The notes beneath the pieces are model-generated. The model was not told the DNA's origin. It saw only the letters and a list, made by a program, of their open reading frames with translations, and searched no databases. From positions 6,200,001 through 6,264,000 of the forward strand of contig NC_060116.1 of assembly GCF_021155765.1 (NCBI RefSeq): 64,000 bases of DNA, read 5' to 3'. The position numbers and the translations under genes were made by a program. The stretch is from Diprion similis. Taxonomy: Eukaryota; Arthropoda; Insecta; Hymenoptera; Diprionidae. Of the stretch, positions 35,371 through 48,517 are shown one piece after another; the stretch's first letter is position 1, and each line of letters starts with the position of its first letter.

Positions 35371-35688
35371 ACCCATCGTAAATTGCATGTATGACACAGA
35401 CGTTAGATTGATTCTGACCCCTTCGATATCCCTAGCAATTTTACGACCCATGGTTTTGGATGAGCACCGTTGGCACTACTGGCCGTGCTCTCACTGAACT
35501 CTGTGATATACGTTTAGTGCGCGCGCCGTTTTTGCGCTAACAATAAGTTTATGCCTGTTCGACTGTAGCTGATGGCCGGCAGTACCAGCGGTGCTCATTT
35601 GCAACCATGAGTCGCAAAATTACTAGGGATATCGAAGGGGTCAGAATTAATCTAAGCGCCTTCATCATACATACAATTTGCGATAGGT
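35371..35688. mobile_element. Fold-back element upstream of DDO
   Basis: Arms of about 115 bp are highly similar in inverse orientation. They share 'CTGACCCCTTCGATATCCCT' (35417 on the plus strand, and on the minus strand from about 35644), and the ends 'ACCCATCG' and 'CGATAGGT'. The loop is about 90 bp. It starts about 180 bp upstream of the DDO start codon, so it may sit in or next to the DDO promoter or 5' UTR. Confidence 0.85.
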
Positions 35689-37849
35689 CACGGAGACGAT
35701 GATAGCCCCGTGAACTCGTTCAGACAACGGATGCTGCATAGAATTTTTCAAAGAGGATGCTTCGCACAAAATCTATAATTTTTCTCATTATTATACAAGA
35801 TAGTCCGGGATCGAATATTTATCAGATCATTTGTATTTATAAGCTTGTTTTATCAAGAACTCTCAAAAGATGTAAAAATAGAACATGCTAAAATGTATGC
35901 TTCGTTTCAAATCGCCTCAAAATTGTTGAAACTCCAATAGATTCGTTTGATTTAATTCTACGACAGCTCATTTTCTTCAGAACACTGTTTTCTTTTACAA
36001 ATTCGCAAAAATTAGTTTTTGATATCACAATACTGCCGTGGCTATGTATTTAATTTCACAACATTGCACCCGATATATTGATTATGGTCAACAAATGGCG
36101 ATATAGAATTAGAGACTCAAAACAAACAAAACTATTCCATTGACTGAGTAGCGAACAGTCTTCGAAATAGTAAAAAAGTTACTTAAAAGTGGAACAGATA
36201 ATTTGCCAACAAATCTCCTCATTAATTCCGCAAACAACATCGAAAATTGACGGAAAACAGGGCTCGAATTTTCTACAAATTTTGATCTGCGCAGTATATG
36301 AATATCGAATAATTAATATAATGAATATGCTGTCAACTTCTCATTAATAACTCAAAGCGTATATCATGTCCAGATAGGTGCTATCCATTCCACCAGTTTA
36401 TTTCTCTTCTGTTTTGGACTGGCAAAAATACGTAAGTTGAGGATTCGTCTCACTATTAAATTGTCGGAGGCTATTTTGCGATATGGTTTGCTGAAAAACA
36501 ACGATTAGTTACTGTTTATCACATTCTTCGGAGTTCGAAATTCAACTTGACGATAGCAAGTAACGTGTATTGCGAATAATGAAAATGGGTAAATATTTTT
36601 ATCTCGAAAAAAATAAAGCGGAACTGAGTCATTGCAAGATAAATTTAATGAAGATTTCTAATTTATACCGAAACGTTCCAATTTGTATAACATTTGACTC
36701 GGAAAAACCGTTTTTTGACTCCGTTTCTCGAGAAAAAATTCAGAACAAAATCTTCTTTGGAGCAAATTTTCAGAACAATTTCTTATCAAGTTGTCGATAG
36801 ATTACTTCTGCAGTCTCGAAAAGTTTGTAAGAATTTTTGCCGAAATTTCGCTTTAGCATTCAGTCATTCTCCGATATTTTCTGTTATGCCATTTCTAAAA
36901 ATCCTGGCTCACATGTACCTACCCATAAAAATTTCGTAGAACAATTTCACAGAAACTTTCACGTATATTAAAACAAATCTTACTTCACGTTCAGTCGTCG
37001 CGCCATGTCGATAAGTTTGAGTCTACAAGACCGCATATTCTCAGCATAATGCCTTCAAGTAACCGGCTGTTATGCTGAAATATGGGAATTGCGTGAATCG
37101 AAACAGAATCGATGTCGATGATCCATGAAACTCGGATTCGAATTTTAAGGATGAACTTGTCATTCGGGAAAATGGTATTTCGCACAGTAGATTTCGTTGT
37201 TGGTCACACCGCATTACCGATAAACGGAGCATAATACTTCTGAATATAATTGACAAAGGTCTTACACTCTGCTTACCGATCACGCAATGTGATACAGTTC
37301 AACACTCACTTTCTCCACGATGATCAGCGCGAACAATCAACTCTCACAGCACCATAATTCCGTAACTTGTCAGTTTATGATTCGCGGAATTCCCCTAACT
37401 ATATATGATTCGGCATGTCACTCAAGGAGATAACCGTTATACATATGGAATATATGATACCGACATAATTTATAATAATATAATCTCATCGCCCCGAGCA
37501 TATACCCAAAGGGCCGTTGAAGACAAAAAGGAAATTCAACTTTATAACCATATTTCACTCTAAAATTTGTTCGAGTTGAATTCTTGTAATTTTTAAACAA
37601 AATTCTTTCTTTTCACCTACACTGTTGAAGCGATTTTGTTTGCATCATCAACGCGAAAACAATTTGTCCGAAAAATATGAAGCACGATCCTTAAAGCTTT
37701 CCGAAAAAAATTTAAATAACAAACTCGGCTTTTGATGTAATCGTCTTTACTTGTATAGACTGCTTATAGAAGAGTTTATGATTTTCCAAAAAACTTGATA
37801 TCATAACTGAAGAATATCATAGTTCAACGGCGTTCAAATATTGTATCTA

Positions 37850-37870
37850 TTATATATATATATATATATA
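37850..37870. repeat. (TA)n microsatellite
   Basis: An uninterrupted TA dinucleotide run seen directly. Confidence 0.85.
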
Positions 37871-38479
37871 ATCTCTGTGACCGGAATGAATTAGAAAAAT
37901 CGTGAATAAATCGCATCGACGTATTGTAATCACTGTTCACTGTTACAGATAAAAATAAGAATCCCAACTTCCGACAATATCCTGCAATAGCGCGAGATAA
38001 CGTGATTCGTAGAAGTCTTTCTTCCGATTATACAAGGAAGTGAAACAAACAATGAAAATGCGGGAATACACACGTGCGCGCTGATAAAGTTCTCGCTGCC
38101 ATGGTTAAATATGTAATTTCATTCTTGTGGATCACGAGCCAACACCGCGCGATTGTCAATAAAAACCATGAATGAATAATCTTGTCGAACACACAAAGCT
38201 AAAAAATCCTTAAAAAAAGAAAAATTTGTACTTATTATTATTATTACACAGTGCTTAACTATTTTCAGTTCTTTCCAAAGCCAAAAATGCAAATGAATTT
38301 TGCAGCTGTAACAAGAAAATCTAGTACTTTGGATTACGGTACAATTTCGAACTATATATATATTTTCTCGCAATTTCAAAAATATTAAAAACCGTTGTTG
38401 TAATGAAATAAACTGTTTTCTTTGAATTTCTTAGCAGCTATAACTGTAATGAAATTTCCCTCACTACGCTTGAGGGGTA

Positions 38480-38936
38480 ATTGAAAATTTCAAATTTAAA
38501 AGCAGAAACTCTGCGGATCTCGCGAGGCGAACGTCCGAAGGGGTACGGCAAGACTGAATATGAGGCACGTCTCTGGGCCCCTGAAGCTGGGATGGATGCT
38601 TGGTTCAAGTTTGCCGGAGTGAAGTGCCCGATGACAGCCCGAGATATGAGGTATTTATTTACACTCGTGCAGCCACGGGTAGACATAATACGCTCCGGAA
38701 ATGAGATAAAGCACCGAGAGGCAACTTCGTACTCCTGCTTGGTATAAACCGAGCCTCGTCGCCGTGCAAAAGGACCAAAGGACCGGGATCCGTTCCGCAG
38801 AATCAAATCGGCAGTCGCGCTGCTCGCCGAGATCCTCGATATTGCGAATATTTTTTAGGAATTTGTGCGTCAGAGTGAGAGTCGTGCAGTTGTTCGCAAA
38901 ATTTCGTTTCGTCAATCCCTGCACAAGTTCGTGTCG
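38480..38936 (+). promoter_or_regulatory. GC-richer island ending in a strong donor: possible 5' non-coding exon
   Basis: This 450-bp stretch is clearly less AT-rich than its surroundings. It contains a TATAAA at about 38742 and ends in 'TCG|GTAAGT' at 38937. The next plus-strand gene has an acceptor ('CATTACAG') at 44899, about 60 bp before its ATG, which shows that its 5' UTR is spliced. This island is the best candidate for its first exon. The open frames on both strands here are most simply explained by base composition. Confidence 0.35.
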
Positions 38937-41650
38937 GTAAGTACGGCGAAAATTTCACTTCTATGAAATTTGGTGTTTTGTTTTTTTTTTTTGTTTCAGA
39001 ACTGAATATGTTTTTTGTTATTTACTGTTGTATAGCCTGAAATTTTTTGATATTGTTATTTGTATGTCAATGAATTTTTGACGCCTCAAAACTGTACTTA
39101 ACGAACGATAATTTATTTATTTCACTTATCACAATTCTGATGCAGTTATTTTTGGTCGAGAGGCTTGGTGAGTGGAGAAGCAGTACTTTTTTCTTTTTTA
39201 TCACGAGATTGGCGAATTTTGAGAATTCATAAAATTCACACGTTCGAATAAGTTGGACGAAGATTTTTCTAGACGTGTAAGAAAACAATATCGAAGTTTT
39301 ATTTGAAATAGTTTTAAAATGGGCAGAAATATAATAGTTTCCGTTGATCCTATTTCACGATGGATTACTTTGTTCAGAAGACAATCTGCTCGACATTATA
39401 AATCAGTTTTTTCCGTTACGTTGATATCGGGAAACATTCGATACCGGTAAATATTCGATTTTACAAGATTGTACTGACACCAATTTTTGCTGGAAACACT
39501 AATATTAAGTTGATTATTGACCGAAAAAATATACATACGTTTCGGTGAATTCGTGAAAAATAGCTTGCCTGCAAAAAAGTAATCTGCAGTGGAGTAAAAT
39601 CAAAAGAATCTTCTTGATTTTTCGCGATTTTAAAGTGGTTCGAAGTGACGAGTCGATATCCAAGTTCTTGCTCATAATTTTAGTATCAATTATTCTTAAA
39701 AACTAACAATATATAAATTTGATAAATTCTGAATGTCCGACTAGGTTGACATAGATTCACTTTACGCGGTGCTTGCAAGCGTTACGGAAACTGAGCACGA
39801 AGCGCGTGTGCGAATAGAAAAATTCTTATCCCGTTGAAAAATTTCGATTATAAAAGGTAAGAAGCTCCTTAAATACCTGGATTGGAAAAACAGGCGCCGC
39901 CCCGTCGGCGTGGTAATTTGCACTCTGCGATAAGCCCTGGATTAACAGTTCAAAATCGAAAGAGCGTATGTGGCAAGCGAATTTATTTCTGCCGGATCGT
40001 ACCGGCGTGAATTACAAAAATTATAACGTCAGAATAAAACTGAGGAAATTTTTCTTCATCGCGTTATTTTTATCGCGCATGTATTCGCCGATTTATTTAC
40101 TGCAGTAGCATCGTGCAACACGTACGTACGGTGACGATTTTATGCAATTTTTAAATTAAAAACGCATTTGAATATCCATATTATTTAGTCACTACGCCTG
40201 TGACTTGAGACCTCTCGTCACTCAGGTACGAAAATACTTGCCAATCGTCACCGTGGCGTGTGTCAAGAGGGGGACCTGCTCACCAATCGCAACTCACGAA
40301 GACATCAAAGTGCCAATCTGTTTGGCCAATAATTCGCGGTGATTTCAGGCGCGTGGATCTGGTGTGCGTAGAGCTTTATCGTGTAGAACTGCTGCCTGTA
40401 TTGAATACCGATCAAATTTCTTGTTATAAATTTCCTACCCAGTGTCGCTGAATCGGAGGTATTTATTTTGCCGGTACGAAGTGATTTTGAAGAAGAGCGA
40501 TTTCCGAACCGCCAAATCAAAATATCTTTGCAATAAATAAATTTATAATTAAAATTTGTCCTACTTATGTAAGATCTCTATAAACTGTATTTTCCCAAAC
40601 GTTCATGATTTATTCTTTCTATCATATTCAATGTTAATTTACATTGAAACTTTTAACCGAGCTTGCATTTGAATTATTTCGACTCAATCAGTTACACATT
40701 ATTTTTAAGTGCAGATATAAAAAGTGTAGCTCGATACGTTGGAACTGAAAGAAAAGAGAAACATGGTGAGTGGGAAATGGAAATTCACGCATCAACGAAA
40801 TGTTTATAAATATTTTGGAGCAAAAAAATGATCTGTTTTCTACGGTGCTGTAATAAAATAATTGTTGCACAGTGTCGGATGTCGGTTCTAGGAAACGGTG
40901 TTTTTCTCCCGAGACAACGGCGTGTGTGTCGTACGTGTTGGGTGGGCGAAATACCGATGCCAAAGGTTCTTCAAGCCGTTTGAATTATTGAGAGCCGAAT
41001 TGAGTCAGCGATTGAATAAAATAAACACGTTGACGTTTCGGTACAAGCGTATAACCCTAGTGCATGATTAACGGTTAAACACAGTCACATCGAGTGGGTG
41101 TGAAAGAGGGCCGAAGAGTTTGGGATAGAGTTTCAGTCACAGTGTCAGAAATCTTTCTCTGTGTATAATAAACAACCGTTTATCTTTATTGCGTTACACG
41201 AACGGTGTTCTGCGAAAGTGGGCTTCGTCAGCTTTGTTTCGAGGGATGCAGCTGACTCGTGAAGAGTTTTGGCATTCCTCACTGATCGTGAGAAACTGAC
41301 AAAGTCGAGTGTTTGCCCGCGGTGCAACGATTTTCCACAAATGACAATACACAGCCTCGCTGCAGCTCTCAGCTTGAAACTCCCCCTATTTCTTACCCTT
41401 GAATGCATTCTGTATTTCGCCAGGCTATACGCCCAGGCGACGTTTTCTAGCCCAGTCGGAACGTGCACATTTGAAATTGTAATTTTTCTGTACCACCATT
41501 TATTATCAAATTTTAATTGAGCCAAATGTGATTTGTCAACTATTAACAAATTTCTATCGAACATTATTTTATTTCGCTATGACCAAATGTACGTTTGTTA
41601 CCAGTAATAAACTTTTTTTCTCAGTGTGCAGATTCCGGTCCAGCTTCGGA

Positions 41651-41810
41651 CACCATCTTGAATTTATGGGTGATTTTGTTTTTGTGAAATAACTCGCCCA
41701 TTTTCAAGTTTTGACTAAACATGGTTGTAACTGAAATCGTACGAAATTTAATTCTCCCCAACTTTCGTCATAACATTTTTTTATCCATGATCTATATTTT
41801 TCGACTTAAA
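41651..41810. repeat. Diverged copy of the 30.7-kb repeat
   Basis: Resembles 30666-30830 over about 130 bp, including the shared 'CATCTTGAATT', 'TTTGTTTTTG' and 'GAAATTTAATT' blocks. The inverted right half seen at 30.9-31.1 kb is not evident here. Confidence 0.5.
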
Positions 41811-44800
41811 GGGTAAATTTGCGGTATCGATCAATTTTACCTTCGGGTTTTGTTCTTTGTACATAGTGATTGAGACAAGACCGAAGTGATCGATTTTTGA
41901 ATTACTATCGCGCGTGATATCGCGCTTGGTAAGGCAGGCGTAACATGACACGCCTTATAGCCTGCTTGGGTGGGTGCAGAACTCGACTCGCGTTACCCTG
42001 GCATGCACTTCAAACTGTGATTCGTCGCAATCGGTGTCGTGAAAATTTTTTTAAATTATGAGAATAGGAAGTCCTGCGTGTCAAGGAGGTTGGTGCGCCG
42101 AGAAAAATTTCTATTTGTGGTTCTTACAGAGTCCTTAATTACTTTCATTTTCACCATGACCAAAAATATATACCTAGATCTGAGTGCAAAATGAAAACAA
42201 GTTTTATAGATGTACCCAGAAAATATAATACGTTCTTTTTCATTACAGTTACTCGTGCTACGTTCCTTAGTGTTACTACGGCGATAAATTCCATGTTGGT
42301 GCAGCAATAAATTGATGGTAAGGCTTATTCTTTTTGAATGTAAAAAAAAAAATTATAGCCAACCGAACAAGTCTGCTGTGTCCAGAAGATGCAGTACTGG
42401 CGACTATATAATCACACTGAATAATTGCTTGTAACACATTTTCTTGTAATACTGACAATACTTAATAACCGATATTGTAACGATACCTATCACCCATTTT
42501 ACTAGAATTCTCTTGTAAATATAAAAAAATGAAATTCTTCTCAATGTCAGAGGAAATTTGCTACTTTTTGTTTAATTGATTACAAGATAATCACGTACTG
42601 AGTACTCAACTAATTCACACGTTCGTGAGCCACGTGAGGCTTTTGATAAAGATGCTAAAATTATGGACAAGGGCCTATAGGTCTATAGGTATCCATTTCA
42701 CATTCCTAATCGCTGTGAAAGTGAAGATGTAGTAAATTCGTTCGTTTCCTATTTTTTCACTTTGTTCGAATTTAAATTTGTGTAAAAGAGAATAGAAAAG
42801 AAATTGGTATAGAGGGAAAATTAGTGTATTACAAATTGTATCGAATCGAAGTTGCGTTGTATTTCAAATATTAACGTAGCGACACATCTGATTGAAATTA
42901 ATATAACCGCTAATTCGGATTAATGTTCGCATCATATGCAGTAAGTTTTTTTTTGTGAAATTCGTGTTTTGACGGACATCCAACCGACTTTTTTTTAACA
43001 TGTATTATCATTTAACGGAACACCCTGTGAACGTAAGGGACATGCGATCGTGCTCGATGAGGCTCTCAAATGAAATTTTTTTTCTGCGATTGCACCTGAT
43101 CTCTTTCCTGTGCTCGGTGTTGTTCACCGTGTCGCCTAAGAATCCATGATGGGCTCGTGCTCGGATAGCTGACACCCATTCGTCATTCGAGCCTCCTTAT
43201 GCCAAGAGGAAAATTATATTTAACGTATGCATGGATAAGAATGAAGAATACATTCTGCAGAGAACGGTGCAAAAATTTTCTCTCTTATACATATACGGAT
43301 CAGGATATAAATTCTCCAGATTCGAAAGTGATTACGCAGGTTCAATAAGTGTGCCAAAATGATGTTCTACGTATGATAATTTTTAATGCACAAGATTATG
43401 CACATTTTCCTATGTTTTATTACAAAACGCATGTATAATCTCCAAAAACTCCAAACTTTCTTAAAATAAATTCAATTTCAAGGAAGTGAGGAAATTGCAT
43501 TCAAAAATTCTTTTGTTCAGCAAATTTTGTACGAGGAGAATGTATCTTCCAAGAATGCACTGAACAAATTTTATAAGTACAAAGTGCCGTGTGCAGGTGT
43601 TGCTTCGGTATATACCAGATAACGAAGTATCAACGCAAACAAATCAGTGTCATTGAGTAAACAAAAATATGGTTCCTCGATGTTAATACGGCAAATTTTC
43701 GTAACCAGTACTCGGTAGGTAACTATCATATGAAGCGATGGAAGCGATGTAGCGATCCCGCAGCTTTTTTATCGGCCGGATCCGTTCAACATGCAATCTC
43801 GTAAGGCACATAAAATCCCATTAGAGTCACTATCTTTCCAACAGCTCGAGTCAACGTCAACGGAAATCTGCGTTCAAAATTAAGCGGGATTCCATTATCG
43901 AATCGGTACTATAAACATGGCGTTTGTATACGTATAACACAGGATGATCGACTGTTCATTTCTAGAATGAGCTGCCTCGTGAATGAAAATGAAAGTAGGT
44001 ATCTGTAAATCCGTGTAAGCATGCCTGACACGAGGAGAATGGAACTACACGCATCGATCGGCCTTGACACACCAAATGTTGTCTACTGGCGATCAGCTGG
44101 CCGTGCCATTTGTTGCCAAACAAATAGAATTCGCCAATCCCGGGTGATGAAAAGGAAGAAAACAAGGGGGGGAACGCTAAAACAAAATGATACAATGATG
44201 AAAAGTTGCACATCGCCACGCCATTCGCAGCAACGAAGTAATGTTAAACTTTCGCTGAAATTGACAAGTAAATTAATATCAAGAACAAGAACGAGAAACC
44301 TTACGAAAAAACTACCAGTAAGCTTTGAACGATTTTACGTATTCATTCATTTATACTACCGAAGTGTCGCCTAGCCTGCACCAATGATTTACAATTTACA
44401 ATAAGTGCATGCATTTTCTCACTGTCATTGACCGCGAAACGCGAAGTAATGACGTGGGCCAGAATTTTCATCCATAAAATTTTACTTCTGAATAACGCTT
44501 TGTACGTTTCTGCATCCATGCAGTCGTTATATATCTGCAGTGCTATTTACGTTCAACTTCTTTGTTCATTACTTCAAATACATCTAGTCATACTGCAACA
44601 CGATTTCACAGTTTTATTCATTTCAGTTTCATTCAGTTTCGTATCAGATAAACTTCTCTATTGTAGCAACGATTGTACGCTTTTGCCTCGGATCAGTTTG
44701 AACAGTTGGAATAACAAACGTGACCTTGTTTCAGTGTAATTTCTTAGGAATGAGCTTATTATTCAGATAATAAATGGTATATTTGAACGATAATAATCAT

Positions 44801-44961
44801 TGCAACAGTTATTATATGAAAATGCTATTGTCACATTGAAGAATTATATATTCATCCCACGGTTTTGAACCTTTTTTATTTTTAATAATCCCATTACAGA
44901 TGGCATAAAGAAGCGACTCTACGCTACATCGGCACAAACTTAATAAAGATAAAAATTCATC

Positions 44962-47900
44962 ATGGCTGACAAAGAGCAGATTTATCACGATTGTGGAAAC
45001 TCTGAAAGTACAGAAAATCTCTCCAACGACGATTGGACAATACTTGGTGAAAATTGTTCAAAGAAAGATGATTCCGATGAAGACAGTAACAACGGAGCGT
45101 CAGTCAGCGACGCTCAGGAAGCTTTTGGGGTAAAACTCATTGTCTAGATCAATACTTTGTAATTGTGAGCTGACAATAATCATAGCTACAATAATGTCCG
45201 TACTTATAAGGTTGAAATATTCTTTTCTGGAGCTATTTGCAAGTTGCCGTAGGTTCTCATTGGATTCATAAAGTACTCGACTTGTAGTACTGAAATGGCA
45301 GTAATGAAATTGCGACTGACTTCAAATAATAAAATATTCTTACACAGAGTATAGAAGTGCTTTCATCACTGGATACTGATGCTGTGGATAATGAGACGAG
45401 AAGCGATGATGACAAAGCAGCTGAAGATTCTGACGGTATATCGGTAATAACTGATTGTGATGGTGATCAGTTAATTGCAACAAAGAAGTTTGGAGAAATC
45501 GATGGTTTCCGAAATCATTTGTGCAGTACGATAAGCAAATTTGAAAAGACAGGAGAAAAGTCAAGTCCGCAGGTATTTTTTATGTTAAAAATTGATTAAA
45601 CATTGAAACAGAAAATTTCATATTATGCCGTCATAAAATATCTTTGTTTTCTCAGCAATTTCTGTAGTAAACAATATCATGTAGACACGCAGTACCTTAT
45701 AAATCTTGAATCAAGATTTAAATATATTCCTTATGCAAGGATAATCAGTTTTCAATAGAATCTATTGCTGAACCAATTTTAATATTGGAATTTAGTGCAG
45801 AAAAAAGTGCTGACACCCTAAAACTGAATTAATCCTTCCCCGAAGACCCATAGAAATTTATGCAATCAATTACAAAGCTGCTAATCACTTGTTTGCTACT
45901 TTATCACTATTGATTCACAAATTTGCAAAAAAAGAATACATCCTATTACATCAATACACTTTCTTTAACACGGATCCTCACTTTTGCGTAGGTATGTAAC
46001 AAAAAATTTTAAAACTCGTGTTTTTAGGTGGGAACGATTTTGAACTTTGTAATTGCCTGTTCGTTGGCAGCTATCATTGGGCTTGGTGCAGGCCGCATCC
46101 TTAGTATGGATGATGAGTGTCCTGTTACAAATGCTATCGATTTTCATACTATAAAGGCAGAGAGTGACATGTTGATTAACAGAATAAAAGAATTGAACGA
46201 AGGTAAGCTAGAATAGATAGAATATAACTGTAAGAGTTTCACTAAGTGCCTGAAAGAATTATTTGTAATTTTTTTATAGTTAAAAACGTTCTCGACGAGA
46301 TAAAATCCACTATTCCTCAAGTGAAACGAGCACAAGGAAAACTCTACAAGCGGGGATCTAAATCAAAAACGAAACGTTCTCAAGGACGTGAGAAACCTTT
46401 AAAAATTTCAGACACTTACATCTTCGATCCAGATACGACTATCCTAGAACAATTACAAACATCACTGAACACATTGTGCTCCGTTATTGACGATATCAAC
46501 CCAGAGAATGATTTTATAAGTTTAGACGCATCCAAGACACAAAGCATTGTTGCTGATTTGATTGAATTTAAAAAAATTATACACACTGTTGTAAAAGAAC
46601 TTGAAAATGCAGGAAGACCAAAGCAGGTGGAGTTTTTGAGAAATGCCGAAACGAGGATAAGAGATGTTTGCGAATCGTTGCTTACTGATTTAACTTATAC
46701 CATTCATGGATTGACCATGAAAATTCATCACAAATTGAACAAAGTTAGGCACAAGTTGAACAAGAGATTATGCCTGTTGAAAACGTCTGAATCATTGGAT
46801 GAAAAGCTGTCTCAATCCTTAGAAGAGAATAATTCTTTTCTAAAGAGCTGCGATAAAGTATTAAACGTCACTTTAATGCCAAATGCACGTTCTGTGGAAA
46901 CCAAAACACAGAAAATATCAAATCGAAAGATTTACCTGAAGAATACAGGTAAAGCAGAAGCAAGCTTATCCGAAAACTCGTCTTCTGGATCTGAAAATGA
47001 TTTTTCAAGAGATTACTCTAGTGACAGTTCGATGCCAGATTTGAGTTATGATTACAATAAAACAATTGATTTTTGGAAAAAGAAACCAAAGGTTCGACGA
47101 GAAGATAAAGACACTAAACAAACGTCTGGGAAAATTCTGTCAGAGAATGGCACAAAACAGGGTAGAAAGAAGAGAACCAAGACTATGAAATCAAGCAAAG
47201 ATTCTCAGAGCTGGAAAAATTCTATGATGGAATTACTAGCACCAGCAGAAACTTGTCCTTTAAGCCAAGACCCTTGGGTTGAATTAGAATCTATTTGCGA
47301 AAAAACTGAGAAGCTTGAAGTACCAAATACAAAAGAAAAACCGTTGTATTCAACGATTTTAAAATCAACTAGTAATGCTATACCATCTGAGCAGGGAAAC
47401 TTGGATGAGGAAAAACCACACAGCGTCAAGTTTCCAAGCAAGGTAAGAAATTGATGGTTCGTAGTATTTTATATGCAATCTACACCTTGGGAAATCATAT
47501 AAATTGATTCTTCAAGTAATTTGCTCTCTTTCTGAATATTGTTTCCAATTTTTTGTTAAAAGGTGAACGCTAAAGAAAAGAACAACTTGAGCGAGACAAA
47601 GCACGATGTCACTCCAAGTGAAAGCGACATTAATGTTGTACAGAACGTCAAGATTATGAAAGAGCAGTGGAATGCTAACGTTCGCCAGTCAGTTGTACAA
47701 CATGACGTGGCGCCAGGATTCCAAGAATCTCCATTACGCAAAGAAATTTCAGAAGAGGTATATGAAGGAAAGTTGTTAAAAAATGAAGCGAAAATTCCTT
47801 CATCTAAAGGGTCTCTCAAACGCTGTCGGAAGGGTGAAAAATGTCCCAATGATTCCACTACATCAACTGAATCTACATCAACTGAATCGAAGAAAAAATT

Positions 47901-48517
47901 GGTATCTAATGATGAAAACAAAAATGATAACAAAAAACGCAAGAAGAGTCGCGGTAAAAAGTGGATAAAAACACAGAACAATTATGATACTGAAGATTTA
48001 AGAAAAGTCAAGTATAACGACAAAACTTTACCGCCTCCAAAGACGGGCTCTGCGAAAACTCAAAAAGATTCGAAAAAGCAAAACGCCAATCAAAAGACTA
48101 GTGGTCAGTTGTCGGGTGATTGGCAGCTCCAAAGGTAATGTGATTTACAAGAAAATAGCCTAAATCGACCACCATTTTATGTTCCAAAAAATGTGTCGTC
48201 TTAAAATTTACAGATCTCATGCTCGGGAGATGCATCGCGATGGTAATCATCGGTCTGAATGGTTCTTCGAGCGTGCTTCTTCGCGTCAGGATGCTCGAGA
48301 GAAGGTTGTTGCGAAAGTTGGTTTTAATTGTTATCGACCAGACAAATGTCGATCGAATTCCAAAGAACGAATACATGACGAAGAGTCTTATGATTACTGG
48401 GTACTGCCAAAGGAGAAGAGAGATCGAAAGCATCGGGATGGCCGTGCCGGTTTCACAGCCAAAAAGATGGTCAAGATGCCTCATCGAAAAAATATAATGC
48501 AAACGAAACGCCATTGA
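44962..48517 (+). CDS. CCPG1: CCPG1-like single-pass ER membrane protein, candidate ER-phagy receptor
   Basis: Predicted exons: 44962-45129, 45348-45572, 46028-46202, 46280-47442, 47563-48134 and 48214-48517, phase-consistent, 868 aa. The N-terminus is acidic and disordered, with 'SNDDWTILGEN' at residues 21-31. Its W25-T-I-L28 fits the LC3-interacting (LIR) consensus and sits where vertebrate CCPG1 has 'CGWTVIS'. A single hydrophobic segment (residues about 134-153, 'ILNFVIACSLAAIIGLGAGR') begins exon 3, resembling the CCPG1 membrane span. The C-terminal part would be lumenal: helical, charged, Lys/Ser-rich, ending in a Trp-containing basic tail ('SEWFFERASSRQDAREK'). CCPG1 in mammals links ER sheets to LC3/FIP200 for selective autophagy. 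The assignment rests on architecture and short motifs, not on strong overall identity. PBXIP1 is the paralogous alternative. A spliced 5' UTR is implied by the acceptor at 44899. Confidence 0.68.

Larger units (their letters stand above)
35689..44961. other. Gene desert between DDO and the CCPG1-like gene
   Basis: About 9.3 kb with no convincing coding exon. It includes a TA microsatellite at 37850-37870, a possible 5' exon or promoter island (separate entry) and a diverged repeat copy at 41651-41810. Several 60-140-codon open frames occur (for example 41145-41564 on the minus strand), but both strands are open there and nothing is recognisable. Much of this is likely the 5' intron of the downstream plus-strand gene, whose first coding exon follows an acceptor at 44899. 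Confidence 0.45.

Noticed and set aside
38438-38806. 122-codon minus-strand frame
   Set aside because: Both strands are open over the same GC-richer island, and no domain is visible. Better explained as an untranslated exon or promoter.
44021-44374. 117-codon plus-strand frame rich in Arg/Lys/Ser
   Set aside because: Opposed by an equally open antisense frame, with low-complexity basic composition and no splice context tying it to the gene at 44962.
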